Source of the DNA: Hymenobacter puniceus
GTDB lineage: Bacteria > Bacteroidota > Bacteroidia > Cytophagales > Hymenobacteraceae
DNA length: 64,000 nucleotides
Assembly: GCF_014333525.1 (NCBI RefSeq)
Contig: NZ_JACSCX010000003.1
Coordinates: 1 to 64,000 of the forward strand
Reading direction: 5' to 3'
The notes under the pieces were generated by a model. It did no database searches. It had not been told where the DNA came from and was given only the letters and a program-made list of their open reading frames with translations. Positions 33,743 to 42,925 of the stretch are shown here, in pieces; position 1 is the first letter of the stretch, and the number at the start of each line of letters is the position of its first letter. The translations under genes were made by a program, and so were the position numbers.

Positions 33743-34720
33743 CTACCTTCTCAGGTACCCCACTTTCTCACGCACTTTATTGAGAACTTCGGAGCCGTAA
33801 GCCTGGGCTTTGGCGGCGCCTTCGGCCAGCTTGCGGTCTACTTCAGGCAGGTTGGCACTGTAAAAATTGAACTGCTCCCGCTCGGTGGCAAACCGTTCCC
33901 GAATCAGCTCGAACAGGGCCGTTTTGGCGTGACCGTAGCCGTAGTTGCCGTTCAGGTAGTTCTGGCGCATCTCGGCGGTCTGCTCGGGCGTGGCCAGCAA
34001 GGAGAACAGCTTGAACGTGGTGTCGGTGTCCGGGTTCTTGGGCGCCTCCAGCGGCGTGCTGTCCGACACAATGCTGCGCACGGTCTTGAGCAGCGTTTTA
34101 TCGTCCTGGAAGATGTCGATGATGTTGCCGTAGCTTTTGCTCATCTTCTGCCCATCAAGTCCGGGAATGGTCATCAGCTGCTCGTCTACGCGGGCCTGGG
34201 GCAGCACGAAGGTTTCGCCGTAGCGGTTATTGAAGGCCGAGGCAATGTCGCGTGTGATTTCCAGATGCTGAATCTGGTCTTTGCCCACCGGCACCACATC
34301 GGCATCATACAGCAGAATATCGGCCGCCATCAGCACTGGGTACGTGAACAAACCCGCATTCACGTCGGAAAGCCGGTCGCTCTTATCCTTGAACGAGTGG
34401 GCATTGGCCAGCATCGGGTAGGGCGCAAAGCAGCTCAGGTACCAGGTTAATTCGGTTACCTGCGGCACATCCGACTGGCGGTAGAACAGGTTACGCTCGG
34501 TATCGAAGCCGCAGGCCAGCCACGCGGCCGCTACAGCGTAGGTGTTCTGGCGCAGCGTTTCGGCGTCGCGCACAGTGGTCAGCGAGTGCAGGTCGGCAAT
34601 AAAGTACAACGACTCGTTGGCCGTGTTTCTCGACAGCTCGATAGCCGGAAGAATGGCGCCTAGCAGGTTGCCCAAATGCGGGCGGCCGGTGCTCTGAATG
34701 CCGGTGAGAATGCGGGACAT
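33743..34720 (-). CDS. trpS: Tryptophanyl-tRNA synthetase
   Basis: 325 residues, typical of bacterial TrpRS. HIGH motif in STGRPHLGNLLG (about 10-21), KMSKS motif in GQKMSKSYGN, and YPVLMAADILLYDADVVPVG in the active site. It charges tRNA-Trp. It lies 7 nt after the secreted-protein gene on the same strand, so the two are probably cotranscribed. Confidence 0.95.
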   Translation of the reverse strand: MSRILTGIQSTGRPHLGNLLGAILPAIELSRNTANESLYFIADLHSLTTVRDAETLRQNTYAVAAAWLACGFDTERNLFYRQSDVPQVTELTWYLSCFAPYPMLANAHSFKDKSDRLSDVNAGLFTYPVLMAADILLYDADVVPVGKDQIQHLEITRDIASAFNNRYGETFVLPQARVDEQLMTIPGLDGQKMSKSYGNIIDIFQDDKTLLKTVRSIVSDSTPLEAPKNPDTDTTFKLFSLLATPEQTAEMRQNYLNGNYGYGHAKTALFELIRERFATEREQFNFYSANLPEVDRKLAEGAAKAQAYGSEVLNKVREKVGYLRR

Positions 34721-34727
34721 GAAATAC

Positions 34728-35453
34728 TTAGTTCTTTGGTTGAAGTCTTACACCAGCGTTGTACGCACGTACTGCCGCCTCCAGTCGAGCTTCTGAGAGC
34801 TTGCCGGATTCAATTCGTTTTTGCAATTCAGGATCATTAACAAAGAAAGCCGTAGTAGCTCCCACAGCAGTAGAAACTGGCTTTTCTTGGAGACTAGCGT
34901 TTCCTTCTTCGGAGCTGCCTATACTATCCCGCGAGCCAGGCATATATGGCACAAGTGGCTGACCTGTTCCAGCACGAAGCAGCAGAATATCAGTTCGGCG
35001 GTAGCCATCTCCACCGCCACCGTACATCATGTTGCCTGGGCCATTACCCATTGGCATGGAATAGCTGGCTCTGCTACTGCTTGAGTAGCCTACGTATTCA
35101 TAGCGAAATAACTGCACTCCGCCTGTTGTATCAATTACCTCTACAAAGTCGTGGTCAACGGGAATACCGTCCTTATCGTCTGGCGCTACAAAATTGCCCC
35201 CAATAATATAGGAGCGACGACCTAAGCTAAGATGTCTGACTTGGGTAGGTTCGAACTCCTGTTCTGCTTGTCCGTCGTAATAGACCAAGATAGCCGGTGA
35301 TTGAGCAGTAGCCGTGCGTAGGTTGAAGTTACCATGCAACTGTTGGCCATTCCGCAGTACGCAGCTGCCTTTGCTGAAGCCAGGTTGCGAGTAAGATAAA
35401 CGGTTGGCTAGTAGAAATACAATGGTTAAAAGTAGCGTGCGAATTAGGATCAT
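34728..35453 (-). CDS. Secreted protein of unknown function
   Basis: 241 residues. Signal peptide about 1-24 (MILIRTLLLTIVFLLANRLSYSQ). The mature part has SCVLRNGQQLHGNFNL, VRHLSLGRRSYIIGGNFV and a Gly/Met/Ser-rich stretch (SMPMGNGPGNMMYGGGG), then a helical C-terminus. By eye the DNA is less GC-rich than its neighbours. It lies directly upstream of trpS. I do not recognise the family. ATG at 35453 is chosen because it opens the signal peptide. Confidence 0.75.
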   Translation of the reverse strand: MILIRTLLLTIVFLLANRLSYSQPGFSKGSCVLRNGQQLHGNFNLRTATAQSPAILVYYDGQAEQEFEPTQVRHLSLGRRSYIIGGNFVAPDDKDGIPVDHDFVEVIDTTGGVQLFRYEYVGYSSSSRASYSMPMGNGPGNMMYGGGGDGYRRTDILLLRAGTGQPLVPYMPGSRDSIGSSEEGNASLQEKPVSTAVGATTAFFVNDPELQKRIESGKLSEARLEAAVRAYNAGVRLQPKN

Positions 35454-35487
35454 ATAAGTAAGGCTCAAATAGGAATACTGCTTGCAA

Positions 35488-36225
35488 TTACACTGCTGCA
35501 TCAGCCGCGGCTTCCTGCTGCAGCTCCCGCGTAGCTTCGTCGCCGAGGTACCGGTCGATGAGGAAGTGGCCGAGGTAGAGCACGGGCGTAAGCAGAATGG
35601 CGGCCGCGAATTTATACCAGTAATTGGTGTTAGCCACGCTCAGCACCTGGTCCAGCGTCCAGTTGCCAAACACGTAGAAGGCCACATACAGCACCACAAA
35701 CGAATCGACGAGCTGCGAGACGAGCGTGGAGCCCGTGGCCCGCAGCCATACGTAGCGGCCCCGGGTGGCTCGGCGCAGCGCCTGAAATACCGTGGCATCC
35801 AGCATCTGCCCAATGCCAAATGCCGTGATGGAGCCCACAATGATGCCCAAGCCCTGCCGGAAAATGCTCTGGTAGGCGAAGTCGATGTTGAAAGGACGGC
35901 CTTCGGCGTCGGTCTTGTTCACGTCAAGCCAGAAGGCAGCCGGCGGCAGCTTAGTGGTGGCATAAATCACGACGAAGGCAAACAGGATGAGCGCCACCGT
36001 GAGGTAGCTCACGCGCAGTACGCCGGCCTTGCCAAAATACTCGTTGATGATGTCCGTCGTGACGAACACGACGGGCCAAATAAGCACGCCGGCCGTGAGG
36101 TTGCCGGGCAGGCCTAGCAGCGCCTCGGCCGAGAATATCTTCACCCCGATAATTTCGGCCAGCAGCGCATTGACGATGAAAATGCCGCTAAGGACAAGGT
36201 AGAGCTGCTGTTTCTTATGGGACAT
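35488..36225 (-). CDS. Queuosine-precursor transporter (YhhQ/VUT1 family)
   Basis: 245 residues, about six membrane helices. Family-typical stretches: NALLAEIIGVKIF, VVFVTTDIINEYFG, and a late STLVSQLVDSFVVLY. YhhQ imports queuosine precursors such as preQ0 and preQ1 for tRNA modification. It stands 34 nt upstream of the secreted-protein gene and trpS on the same strand, so the three could form one unit of tRNA-related genes. Confidence 0.88.
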   Translation of the reverse strand: MSHKKQQLYLVLSGIFIVNALLAEIIGVKIFSAEALLGLPGNLTAGVLIWPVVFVTTDIINEYFGKAGVLRVSYLTVALILFAFVVIYATTKLPPAAFWLDVNKTDAEGRPFNIDFAYQSIFRQGLGIIVGSITAFGIGQMLDATVFQALRRATRGRYVWLRATGSTLVSQLVDSFVVLYVAFYVFGNWTLDQVLSVANTNYWYKFAAAILLTPVLYLGHFLIDRYLGDEATRELQQEAAADAAV

Positions 36226-36232
36226 TGTTTCA

Positions 36233-36370
36233 ATTAAAAATGAGGAATTGTCAAGTAAGAATTGGGCGTGACGCCTGTCTTGGTGCTAGCGGCAGCACCC
36301 AAAACTTGGTCGAAAACTGCCCGCTAGTCCTTGCGGCCAGTTTTTAACCCATAATTCTTAATTTCTAATT
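36233..36370. repeat. AT-rich inverted repeat around a GC-rich centre, family G
   Basis: AT-rich ends (36233-36263: AATTAAAAATGAGGAATT...; 36353-36370: AATTCTTAATTTCTAATT) pair imperfectly and enclose a GC-richer core with GCTAGC/GCTAGT arms. The right end reaches the stop codon of RNase Z. Confidence 0.6.
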
Positions 36371-37281
36371 CATACCGACACCGTCAGGCCTTCCACGGCC
36401 AACTCGGTCCACTCGAACACCTCCTTGGCTTCAGCCAATAAGGGCTCCAGGTTGGGGTAGCGGCTGGAAAAGTGTCCGATAAGCAGGCGCTGCGCCTGGG
36501 CCCGCCGCGCCAGCAGGCCCGCCTGCCGGGCCGTAGAGTGGTGCGTGGTAGCGGCCCGCTCCCGCATATCGTGCAGGAAGGTAGCCTCGTGATAAAGCAG
36601 ATCTACGCCGCGAACCAGCTCCGCCAGACTTTCTGTGTACAGTGTGTCGGAGCAAAAGGCATAGCTGCGGCTGGGGTGCGGCGCCGTCGTGACGCTGGCG
36701 TTGGCTACCAGCAACTGGCCATTGTCGTCCAGCAGGTCCTCTCCCAGCGTGAGGGCATTGAACTGCGCCGGCGTGAGGCCGGGCGGGAGCAGTTCTTTCA
36801 CCAGATGGCGGCGTTTGGGCTTTTCCCGAAACAGGTAACCGCAGCACGGAATCCGGTGCCGCATAGGCAGTGTATGCACGGTCAGGTGTTTGTCCTCAAA
36901 AATCTGGGCGTGCTGCGTGGTATCAACGGCCACGAAGTCGAGTTCGAAGCTAAGCTGTGTGTAGGAATGCCGGAACTGCATAGTCAGCACTTCATCGAGG
37001 CCGGCCGGCCCGAACACCTGCAGCGGCTCAGTGCGGCCGTTAAGATGCATAGTGCCCAGCAGCCCAAACAGCCCAAAGAAATGGTCGCCGTGCAGGTGGC
37101 TGATAAAGACGGTACGGATGCGCTGGTGCCGGATCTTATGCTCCATCAGGCGGCGCTGCGTGCCTTCGCCACAGTCGATGAGGTACTGGCTGTTGCCCAC
37201 CGTCAGGACCTGCGCCGTGTGGTGGCGGTCGAGAAAGGGGGTGGCCGAAGCACTACCCAGAATTTTCAGCTCAAACTCCAA
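36370..37281 (-). CDS. rnz: Ribonuclease Z
   Basis: 303 residues. Metallo-beta-lactamase fold with the HxHxDH motif SHLHGDHFFG (His62, His64, Asp66, His67), the later APHPSRSYAFCSDT (ligand Asp) and HST/HFSSRY motif typical of RNase Z. It processes tRNA 3' ends or other RNAs. The start is TTG at 37281 (MEFELKILGSASATP), which fits the family N-terminus; no ATG is available there. The STAS gene lies upstream on the same strand. Confidence 0.93.
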   Translation of the reverse strand: MEFELKILGSASATPFLDRHHTAQVLTVGNSQYLIDCGEGTQRRLMEHKIRHQRIRTVFISHLHGDHFFGLFGLLGTMHLNGRTEPLQVFGPAGLDEVLTMQFRHSYTQLSFELDFVAVDTTQHAQIFEDKHLTVHTLPMRHRIPCCGYLFREKPKRRHLVKELLPPGLTPAQFNALTLGEDLLDDNGQLLVANASVTTAPHPSRSYAFCSDTLYTESLAELVRGVDLLYHEATFLHDMRERAATTHHSTARQAGLLARRAQAQRLLIGHFSSRYPNLEPLLAEAKEVFEWTELAVEGLTVSV

Positions 37282-37284
37282 GAG

Positions 37285-37408
37285 AGTTGGTTGTTGTCAG
37301 TTGAGTGTTGTCAGAGCCTCGCTTCCAGAGGTAGGATATGAAATGCAAATTGGTTGTCAGGTGCCAGCTACACTAAGTCTGACAACTGACAACCAACAAC
37401 TGACAACC
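37285..37408. repeat. TTGTCAG-type inverted repeat, family H
   Basis: Left part GTTGGTTGTTGTCAGTTG (37285-37314 region) and right part made of tandem CAACTGACAAC units (37379-37408) form an imperfect inverted repeat in the gap between STAS and rnz. Confidence 0.75.
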
Positions 37409-37417
37409 GAAAAAACG

Positions 37418-37792
37418 CTATTCTTTGCTGGTCAGGTCGCGCTCAATGGCGTGCAGAAAAATTCGGTCGATACCTTCTTCCACGGTAGGCAGAATATGCA
37501 ATACCGATTCGAGCTTGCTGATCGTGATAAGCTTCATTACGTGGTCTTGCAGGCCGGTAAGCACGAGTAGGCCGCCGGTGGAATTGCAAAGGCGATTGGC
37601 AATCAGAATAGAGCTCAACCCCGATGAGTCGGTGTACTTTACGTTGCTGAGGTCCAGAATCAGGTTATTGATTCCTTCGGCATTCAGCTTCACGAATTCC
37701 GATTTCAGATCGGGAGCTACGGTAGTGTCCAGCTTCTTCTCGTCAATCGTAATTATCGTGTACGTTTCCTTTTTATCAATTGAGTACTTCAT
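37418..37792 (-). CDS. STAS-domain anti-sigma factor antagonist
   Basis: 124 residues, one STAS domain. VKYTDSSGLSSILIANR contains the Asp-Ser-Ser-Gly site; Ser56 corresponds to the phosphorylated serine of SpoIIAA/RsbV. It should take part in partner switching with an anti-sigma kinase, but no such kinase is adjacent. A TACCTTCG box lies at 37825-37832, 32 nt before the ATG. Confidence 0.9.
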   Translation of the reverse strand: MKYSIDKKETYTIITIDEKKLDTTVAPDLKSEFVKLNAEGINNLILDLSNVKYTDSSGLSSILIANRLCNSTGGLLVLTGLQDHVMKLITISKLESVLHILPTVEEGIDRIFLHAIERDLTSKE

Positions 37793-37824
37793 ACCGTCGG
37801 TGGTTCGGAGTTTTAAGAGAGTTG

Positions 37825-37832
37825 CGAAGGTA
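37825..37832 (-). promoter_or_regulatory. -7 box for the STAS gene
   Basis: TACCTTCG on the minus strand, one mismatch from consensus. Confidence 0.5.
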
Positions 37833-37894
37833 ATAAAAAAAAGATTTGTTGGAAGTCTGCTCGTCGGTTGAACAATTTCTCAAAAAAACATGAA

Positions 37895-38722
37895 TCAGCG
37901 CCCTGTGGCAGGACGAAGTCCAAAAGTGAGACTCGCCCATGTACTCTGCCAATCGGCCTCAGGCAGCGTGGCAGGGGCCATGTGAACAGTGCTGATCATG
38001 TAGTGGCCGGCCCCGGTTAAGCGAAACAGCACACGGCCGTTTTGGTTGCTATACAGCTTGCTTATGCGTACCGGCTGGCCAGGACTGCGCTGCCATAGTT
38101 GTACCAGCCGGCCAGGCTGCGGCTGGCCTTTGGCCAGCACCCGCACTGTAAGTGAAGCTCCGGGTTTAAGCGCGTAAGGATTCTGCTCAGGCACCAGTTC
38201 CAGGGGCAGACCAGTTGGGCGGCTCCAGGCGCGGGCAGTGTCCAGCCCGGACACGGGGCCGGCCTGCACCAGCGTGGTAGCACACCGGCGGTACGCTTCG
38301 CGGCCGGGCTGATTGAGGCTGCCGCGCCTTTGCCGCTCCAGCAAAATATAATCGAGGCCTTCCTCTTTGAGGTAAGTGTTGAACTGACTGGCAGCCAGCG
38401 TAACAAAGGCGTTGGTGGTGGACAGCGCCACCAGGTGGGTGCCCGGTTCCCGAAAGGTCACGGCGGCGTGCAGCGTGTCGGCGGTGGTGGCAGCAGCCAG
38501 CAATTCCTGGGGGCCGATGGGGGCGAAGTGCGTGAGGCGCGTGACGCGGCTACTCTTGCCGGCCCACCGCTCGCCCGAGAAGTTTCCGCCCACCAATACG
38601 CGCAAAGTAAGGCGGGTGCCCGGCGCCACAAAAAACGGCGTAGGCTGCAGCCAGAATTCGTGCGCAAGAGAGGCAGTGGTGGCCGCCAGCAGCAGGCCGG
38701 CCAGCGGTAAAAATAATTTCAT
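37895..38722 (-). CDS. DUF4198-like periplasmic protein
   Basis: 275 residues. Signal peptide ends near residue 19 (LAATTASLAHEFW). The mature protein starts HEFWLQPTPFFVAPGTRLTLRVLVGGNF, which fits DUF4198/NikM-type periplasmic beta-sandwich proteins; the N-terminal His and Trp may bind a metal such as Ni or Co. It starts 23 nt after the glycogen synthase gene on the same strand, so it is probably cotranscribed, yet no link to glycogen is known. ATG at 38722 is chosen for the signal peptide. Confidence 0.78.
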   Translation of the reverse strand: MKLFLPLAGLLLAATTASLAHEFWLQPTPFFVAPGTRLTLRVLVGGNFSGERWAGKSSRVTRLTHFAPIGPQELLAAATTADTLHAAVTFREPGTHLVALSTTNAFVTLAASQFNTYLKEEGLDYILLERQRRGSLNQPGREAYRRCATTLVQAGPVSGLDTARAWSRPTGLPLELVPEQNPYALKPGASLTVRVLAKGQPQPGRLVQLWQRSPGQPVRISKLYSNQNGRVLFRLTGAGHYMISTVHMAPATLPEADWQSTWASLTFGLRPATGR

Positions 38723-38745
38723 CAGCAACTTAAGCCAGCACCCAA

Positions 38746-40584
38746 CTACTCCCGCTCCAGGGCCAGCGTGTAGGCTCGGTCGTAGTACACGCGCAGGTTT
38801 TTCCAGTCGAAGATTTCGGCGTTGCTTTCCACGTTGTTGCGCTGCATGATTCGCTCGCGGCGGTTGAGCAGCACAAATTGCCACATCATCTCGGTGAGCT
38901 CCTCCGCCGACTCGTCAAAGCTTTTTTCTTGGCGCTGCACCACAAAAATGCCTTTGTCTTCGTGCTGCGGCACGTGCTGCATCACGTAGTCGCCGAAGCC
39001 CGACAGGTCGCTCGTGACGGCCGGTACACCGCGCGCCACGCACTCCAGCGGGGTGTAGCCCCAGGGCTCGTAGTAGCTCGGGAAAACGCCCAGGTGGCAG
39101 CCCCGCACAAACTGTCCGTATTCCATGCCAAACAGCGGCGACGTGGGCGACACGAAATCGGGATGATACACGATTTTCACCCGGTCGTGCTGGTTATTGA
39201 CGAGGTTGGCGCGGCGCACGAAGTTGAGGATGTCGTCGTTGGCGTCATCCACGAGGTTGTGGGTGATAACCGGGGGCAGGTTGGTGGTTTTCCAGCTTTG
39301 CAGCGTGCGGCGGTAGCGCAGCTTCCAGTAGTCGTCCACGAGGGCGTCGAGGTCGGGCAGGCGGTGGTCGGTGCTGCCGGCGGCGGCGTAGAACAGCCGC
39401 TCGCCCACCTGCCGCTCAATGGCCTCACAGGTTTCCTGCACCTCGTCCAGAATAGCGCGGCTCTGCAGTACTTGCGGGTTGATGCTGTGGAACGGCCGCT
39501 TGGTGATAAAGAACATCACGATGTTGCCTTCCAGTCCGCTTTGCTGCAGGCGGTAGTTGAGGCGGGCCAGTGCTTCCAGCGTCAGGTCGAAGCCTTTGTT
39601 GTGGTACTCGTAGCGGCCACTCGTGAACAGGTACAGCGTCTTATCCAGATCAAACGAGTAGCTCTGGAAGAAGTGCGCCATCACGAATTCGTGAATCTTG
39701 GCTTTGTACTGCTGGTGCAGGTTCTGAAACTCATGCAGGGCCACAAACCGCTCGATGTTGAGGCCGTTGGGCAGCACCGCGTCCGGAATCCGGTCCAGCA
39801 GGTAGATGCACTCGCGCACCGTCAGCTCGCTCACCGTCGTGAAAACGTGGCTGCCGTGGGCAGCGGCCCGCTCGATGCGCACGGCCGTTTCGATGTTGAA
39901 GCGCCGCGCCTCGGCTTCCCAGTCTACCAGCATCAGGTGCTCGTAGAAGTTGGGGTCGTTCATGGCCAAGTAGCGGCCCAGCAGCGTGGCGTGCGTGGTA
40001 AACACGATGTGCAGCGGCGTCTGCTCGCGGCGTAGGGCCGGAATGGCCACGCCCGTCATCCACTCGTGGAAGTGGGCCACAATACGCTGCGGCGGCACTA
40101 CTTCGGCAGCCAAGACCTGCAAATAAATTTTGGCTAGGTGGCCGAAGGCTTCCACTTGATGCAGCAAATCGTCGTGGTCGGGCGTTGGGATGCCGTGATG
40201 ATGCCACAGGTCGCTCTTGATCTGGCCGAGCTGCGGGTAGGCCTGGTAAGGGTTGATGAGCACCACCCGCGGCCGGCCCGTGACCAGCCACACGCCCAGG
40301 TGCACATCGTAGCCGAGCTTGCGCATTTCACGCACGGCCCCGGCAAATGGGTCGCTGAGCGTGGAAAGCTGGTAGTCGTCGTAGGGCTCAAACTCGCTCT
40401 GGGCCTGCTGCGCGAAGTAGGGACCCAGCAGGCAGTACCGGTCGTCCCAGCCCTGCACGGTGGCGGGTACCTTGCTGCGAATGACGGTATAGATGCCGCC
40501 TACCTGGTTGCAGACTTCCCAGGCCACTTCTACCAGCAGGGCATCGGGAGCGAGGGGGGCGGGAGCAGTGGCAGGAACTTGCAT
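38746..40584 (-). CDS. GT3 (eukaryotic-type) glycogen synthase
   Basis: 612 residues. EVAWEVCNQVGGIYTVIRSKVP is the GT3 nucleotide-binding start; HFHEWMTGVAIPAL, TTHATLLGRYLA, PNGLNIERF, YEYHNKGFDLTLEALARLNYRL and PSYYEPWGYTPLECVARGVP complete the pattern of the fungal/animal GYS family. GT3 enzymes use UDP-glucose to extend glycogen, unlike the ADP-glucose GlgA (GT5). The C-terminal regulatory arginine cluster of animal enzymes is not evident. The branching enzyme gene lies upstream on the same strand. Confidence 0.9.
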   Translation of the reverse strand: MQVPATAPAPLAPDALLVEVAWEVCNQVGGIYTVIRSKVPATVQGWDDRYCLLGPYFAQQAQSEFEPYDDYQLSTLSDPFAGAVREMRKLGYDVHLGVWLVTGRPRVVLINPYQAYPQLGQIKSDLWHHHGIPTPDHDDLLHQVEAFGHLAKIYLQVLAAEVVPPQRIVAHFHEWMTGVAIPALRREQTPLHIVFTTHATLLGRYLAMNDPNFYEHLMLVDWEAEARRFNIETAVRIERAAAHGSHVFTTVSELTVRECIYLLDRIPDAVLPNGLNIERFVALHEFQNLHQQYKAKIHEFVMAHFFQSYSFDLDKTLYLFTSGRYEYHNKGFDLTLEALARLNYRLQQSGLEGNIVMFFITKRPFHSINPQVLQSRAILDEVQETCEAIERQVGERLFYAAAGSTDHRLPDLDALVDDYWKLRYRRTLQSWKTTNLPPVITHNLVDDANDDILNFVRRANLVNNQHDRVKIVYHPDFVSPTSPLFGMEYGQFVRGCHLGVFPSYYEPWGYTPLECVARGVPAVTSDLSGFGDYVMQHVPQHEDKGIFVVQRQEKSFDESAEELTEMMWQFVLLNRRERIMQRNNVESNAEIFDWKNLRVYYDRAYTLALERE

Positions 40585-40672
40585 AATAGGCAGGATTGGG
40601 TGCGGGCGGGCAAGATATAGGAAGGCACGGAGTTTCCGCCGCCCAACAGCCTGGAAACCCGGAAAAAATAAC

Positions 40673-40713
40673 GGGAGGCCCGCCGCAGGCTTATGCCTGG
40701 TTGCGAACCTCCC
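40673..40713 (-). terminator. Terminator of the branching enzyme gene
   Basis: Hairpin with GGGAGG/CCTCCC ends and an inner AGGC-TTAT-GCCT helix. On the minus strand it is followed by TTATTTTTT. It lies 25 nt after the stop codon and separates this gene from glycogen synthase. Confidence 0.75.
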
Positions 40714-40737
40714 ATGTATATGGCAGTAGTCCTGCCC

Positions 40738-42561
40738 TTACGCGGGCTCCTGCGAAATAATCAGCACCGAGTAGGGGCCCAACCCAAACGAGGCGTGGAA
40801 AGGTTGGTCATCATAAATACCCGGCTCAGCCAGCGTATCGAGGCTCTCGAAGTTGCCAAACTCTTCATCGTAGCCGGCCCAGTCGGAGTTGAAGCGTACG
40901 CGCCAGTGGCCGCCGCGGGGCAGCCCGATTGTGTAGTTGTCGTGCGAACGGTCGGCGAAGTTGCAGAGCACCACGGTGGTGTCGCCGGGCCCCGACTGGT
41001 CGCGGCGGATAAAGGCCAGTGTTTTGTCGTCGTTGTTGAGGTGGTGCACTTCGGTGTATTGCCCCAGCAGGCCGCGGGTGCGGCCATCCAGGTTGCGGCG
41101 CAGCTTGATCAGGTCGCGGTAGAGGTGCACGAGGCCGGCGTGCTGCTCGGCGTGCTCCCACTGCAGCGGCAGGTCGTCGGAGAAGTAGCCATCGGCCAGC
41201 ATTTCCTGGCCCTGAAACATCATTGGGATGCCGGGGGCCGTGAACACCAGCGCCGCACCGAGCGTAGCCCGCTTTTTCGGAAACCAGGTGTGGGCGCTGC
41301 CGGGCATGATTTCCTCTGTTACCCGTTTCTTGCCATTGGCCACCTCGTCGTGGCTTTCGGTGTAAATGATGCGCTGGAAAGCGTCGCCGTTGTACACGCC
41401 TGTCAAGGTTTCGGCTACCTGGTGCATGTTGCGGTCAGCATCTTCCGGCGTCACCAGCGCGTCGCGGATGATGTTGACAAAAGCCGCATCCCATTGGCTG
41501 GAGAAGCCCTGGCCGCCGTCTTCGGGGCGGCGCGTGATGTACTCGTTGCCCTGCAGATCTTCGGCAATCATGATTTTCCAGGGCATGTGCTGCTGCACTT
41601 CCTCGTTGATCCACTTCATTAGGTTCCAGCCATCGGGCAGGTCGCGGGCAGGGTCGGAGGAGCCGTCTACGTTGCGGACGTGCGAGATGGAGTCGCAGCG
41701 CAGGCCATCTACGCGGTAGTCTTCCAGCCACATTAGGGCATTGTCGCGGATGTAAGCCCGCACGGCGTCGCGGCCGTAGTCGGGGCGGTTGTGGCCCCAA
41801 GGCGTTTCGGCGCGCCAGTCGTTGTAGAAGTAGATGCCGCCGCCGTCGTTTTCGTGCCAGCCATCAAACTGCCACAAGTCCAGGTCGCCGGGCCCGAAGT
41901 GGTTGTACACCACGTCCAGAATCACGGCAATGCCGTGGCGGTGCGCCTGTTTCACCAGCTCTTTGAAGGCCTGCGGCCCGCCATAGTCGGTTTCCAGCGC
42001 AAATGGGTGTGAGGGGTTGTAGCCCCAGCTGCGGCCACCCGGAAATTCGGTAGGCGGCATTATTTCAATGGCGTTGATGCCCAACTCGCGCAGGTACTCC
42101 AGCTTTTCCACCACATCGAGAAAGGTGCCGGGCTGCTCAGGATTTTTCACGTTGAACGTGCCCACGTGCAGCTCATAGATAACCAGCGAGTTCCAGGCCG
42201 GCATCTGGAATTGGTCGTCTTCCCAGTCGAAGCTGTGGTTGGGCACGATGGAGTTGCCGGCCGAGTGCGTGACTTCCCGGGCGTAGGGGTCGTTCTTGAG
42301 CAGCTCACCGGCGGGGGTAGAAAGGTGAAATTTGTATTCGGTACCGCTGGGCAGATCCGGGAAATCGGCCGCCCAATAGCCGTCGGCTTCATGCTGCAAT
42401 GGGTGCGTGGCGGCATCCCAGTTGTTGAAAGGACCCACCACCGAAACGGCAGTAGCGGCCGGAGCCCAGACGCGAAAGGTGGTGCCGTGGTCGTGCGGAA
42501 GCGCGCCCATACCGACTTGCAGCGTGGGGGCAGTGGTAGGCAGAGAAGAAACAGTAGGCAT
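40738..42561 (-). CDS. GH13 1,4-alpha-glucan branching enzyme-like
   Basis: 607 residues. An N-terminal CBM48-like domain (about 10-110: FRVWAPAATAVSVVGPFNNWD) precedes the GH13 barrel. Catalytic residues: nucleophile Asp in DGLRCDSISH, acid Glu in IMIAEDLQGNE, and Asp in ESHDEVANGKKR. The SHDEV...GK form is typical of branching enzymes, while YELHVGTF is shared with TreZ. With the neighbouring glycogen synthase, branching is the best reading. ATG at 42561 (MPTVSSLPTTAP) is preferred to an upstream TTG. Confidence 0.8.
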   Translation of the reverse strand: MPTVSSLPTTAPTLQVGMGALPHDHGTTFRVWAPAATAVSVVGPFNNWDAATHPLQHEADGYWAADFPDLPSGTEYKFHLSTPAGELLKNDPYAREVTHSAGNSIVPNHSFDWEDDQFQMPAWNSLVIYELHVGTFNVKNPEQPGTFLDVVEKLEYLRELGINAIEIMPPTEFPGGRSWGYNPSHPFALETDYGGPQAFKELVKQAHRHGIAVILDVVYNHFGPGDLDLWQFDGWHENDGGGIYFYNDWRAETPWGHNRPDYGRDAVRAYIRDNALMWLEDYRVDGLRCDSISHVRNVDGSSDPARDLPDGWNLMKWINEEVQQHMPWKIMIAEDLQGNEYITRRPEDGGQGFSSQWDAAFVNIIRDALVTPEDADRNMHQVAETLTGVYNGDAFQRIIYTESHDEVANGKKRVTEEIMPGSAHTWFPKKRATLGAALVFTAPGIPMMFQGQEMLADGYFSDDLPLQWEHAEQHAGLVHLYRDLIKLRRNLDGRTRGLLGQYTEVHHLNNDDKTLAFIRRDQSGPGDTTVVLCNFADRSHDNYTIGLPRGGHWRVRFNSDWAGYDEEFGNFESLDTLAEPGIYDDQPFHASFGLGPYSVLIISQEPA

Positions 42562-42755
42562 GGTAAGCAATAAAGAAATCAGCACTGACAGGAGAGAGTG
42601 CGGGGGTTAAACTCCATAAACAGGCGTGGGGTTATATTGTGAGTTGTAAATACTTGACAGCAAGCAGCTAGACTGCCGGAAGTCGCCAGTTCTAGCTCGC
42701 TGAAAAGCCTGCTTCCCAGAGCTGCAAAACACGCCCATTAATGTGTGGCGCGCTG

Positions 42756-42791
42756 CTGGGGGCAACCCGCCGGACTGCAGGATGCCCCCAG
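42756..42791. other. Hairpin in a 364-nt gene-free gap
   Basis: The 42562-42925 gap holds no convincing gene. It contains one 9-bp stem, CTGGGGGCA...TGCCCCCAG, with an 18-nt loop. Long in-frame stretches across the gap lack a start or family resemblance. Confidence 0.4.
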
Positions 42792-42925
42792 GTACCCGCG
42801 ACCGAAAAGCCGGGGCCTGGGTGGCCGGGCGCCACCGGATAGCTAGCAAAAGGGGGATGTGCGGACAACTTTTGGCGCTGGATCTGGTTTTTTTGCTAGA
42901 CCTTCGCCCGACTATTTCTGCTCGT

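Noticed and set aside
38878..40035. 385-codon + strand reading frame opposite glycogen synthase
   Set aside because: Shadow frame rich in His, Val and Arg, with no recognisable motif.
42743..42925. Upstream extension of the 136-residue unknown protein
   Set aside because: The added stretch is Arg/Gly-rich without a fold and overlaps a hairpin; ATG 42926 starts the ordered domain.
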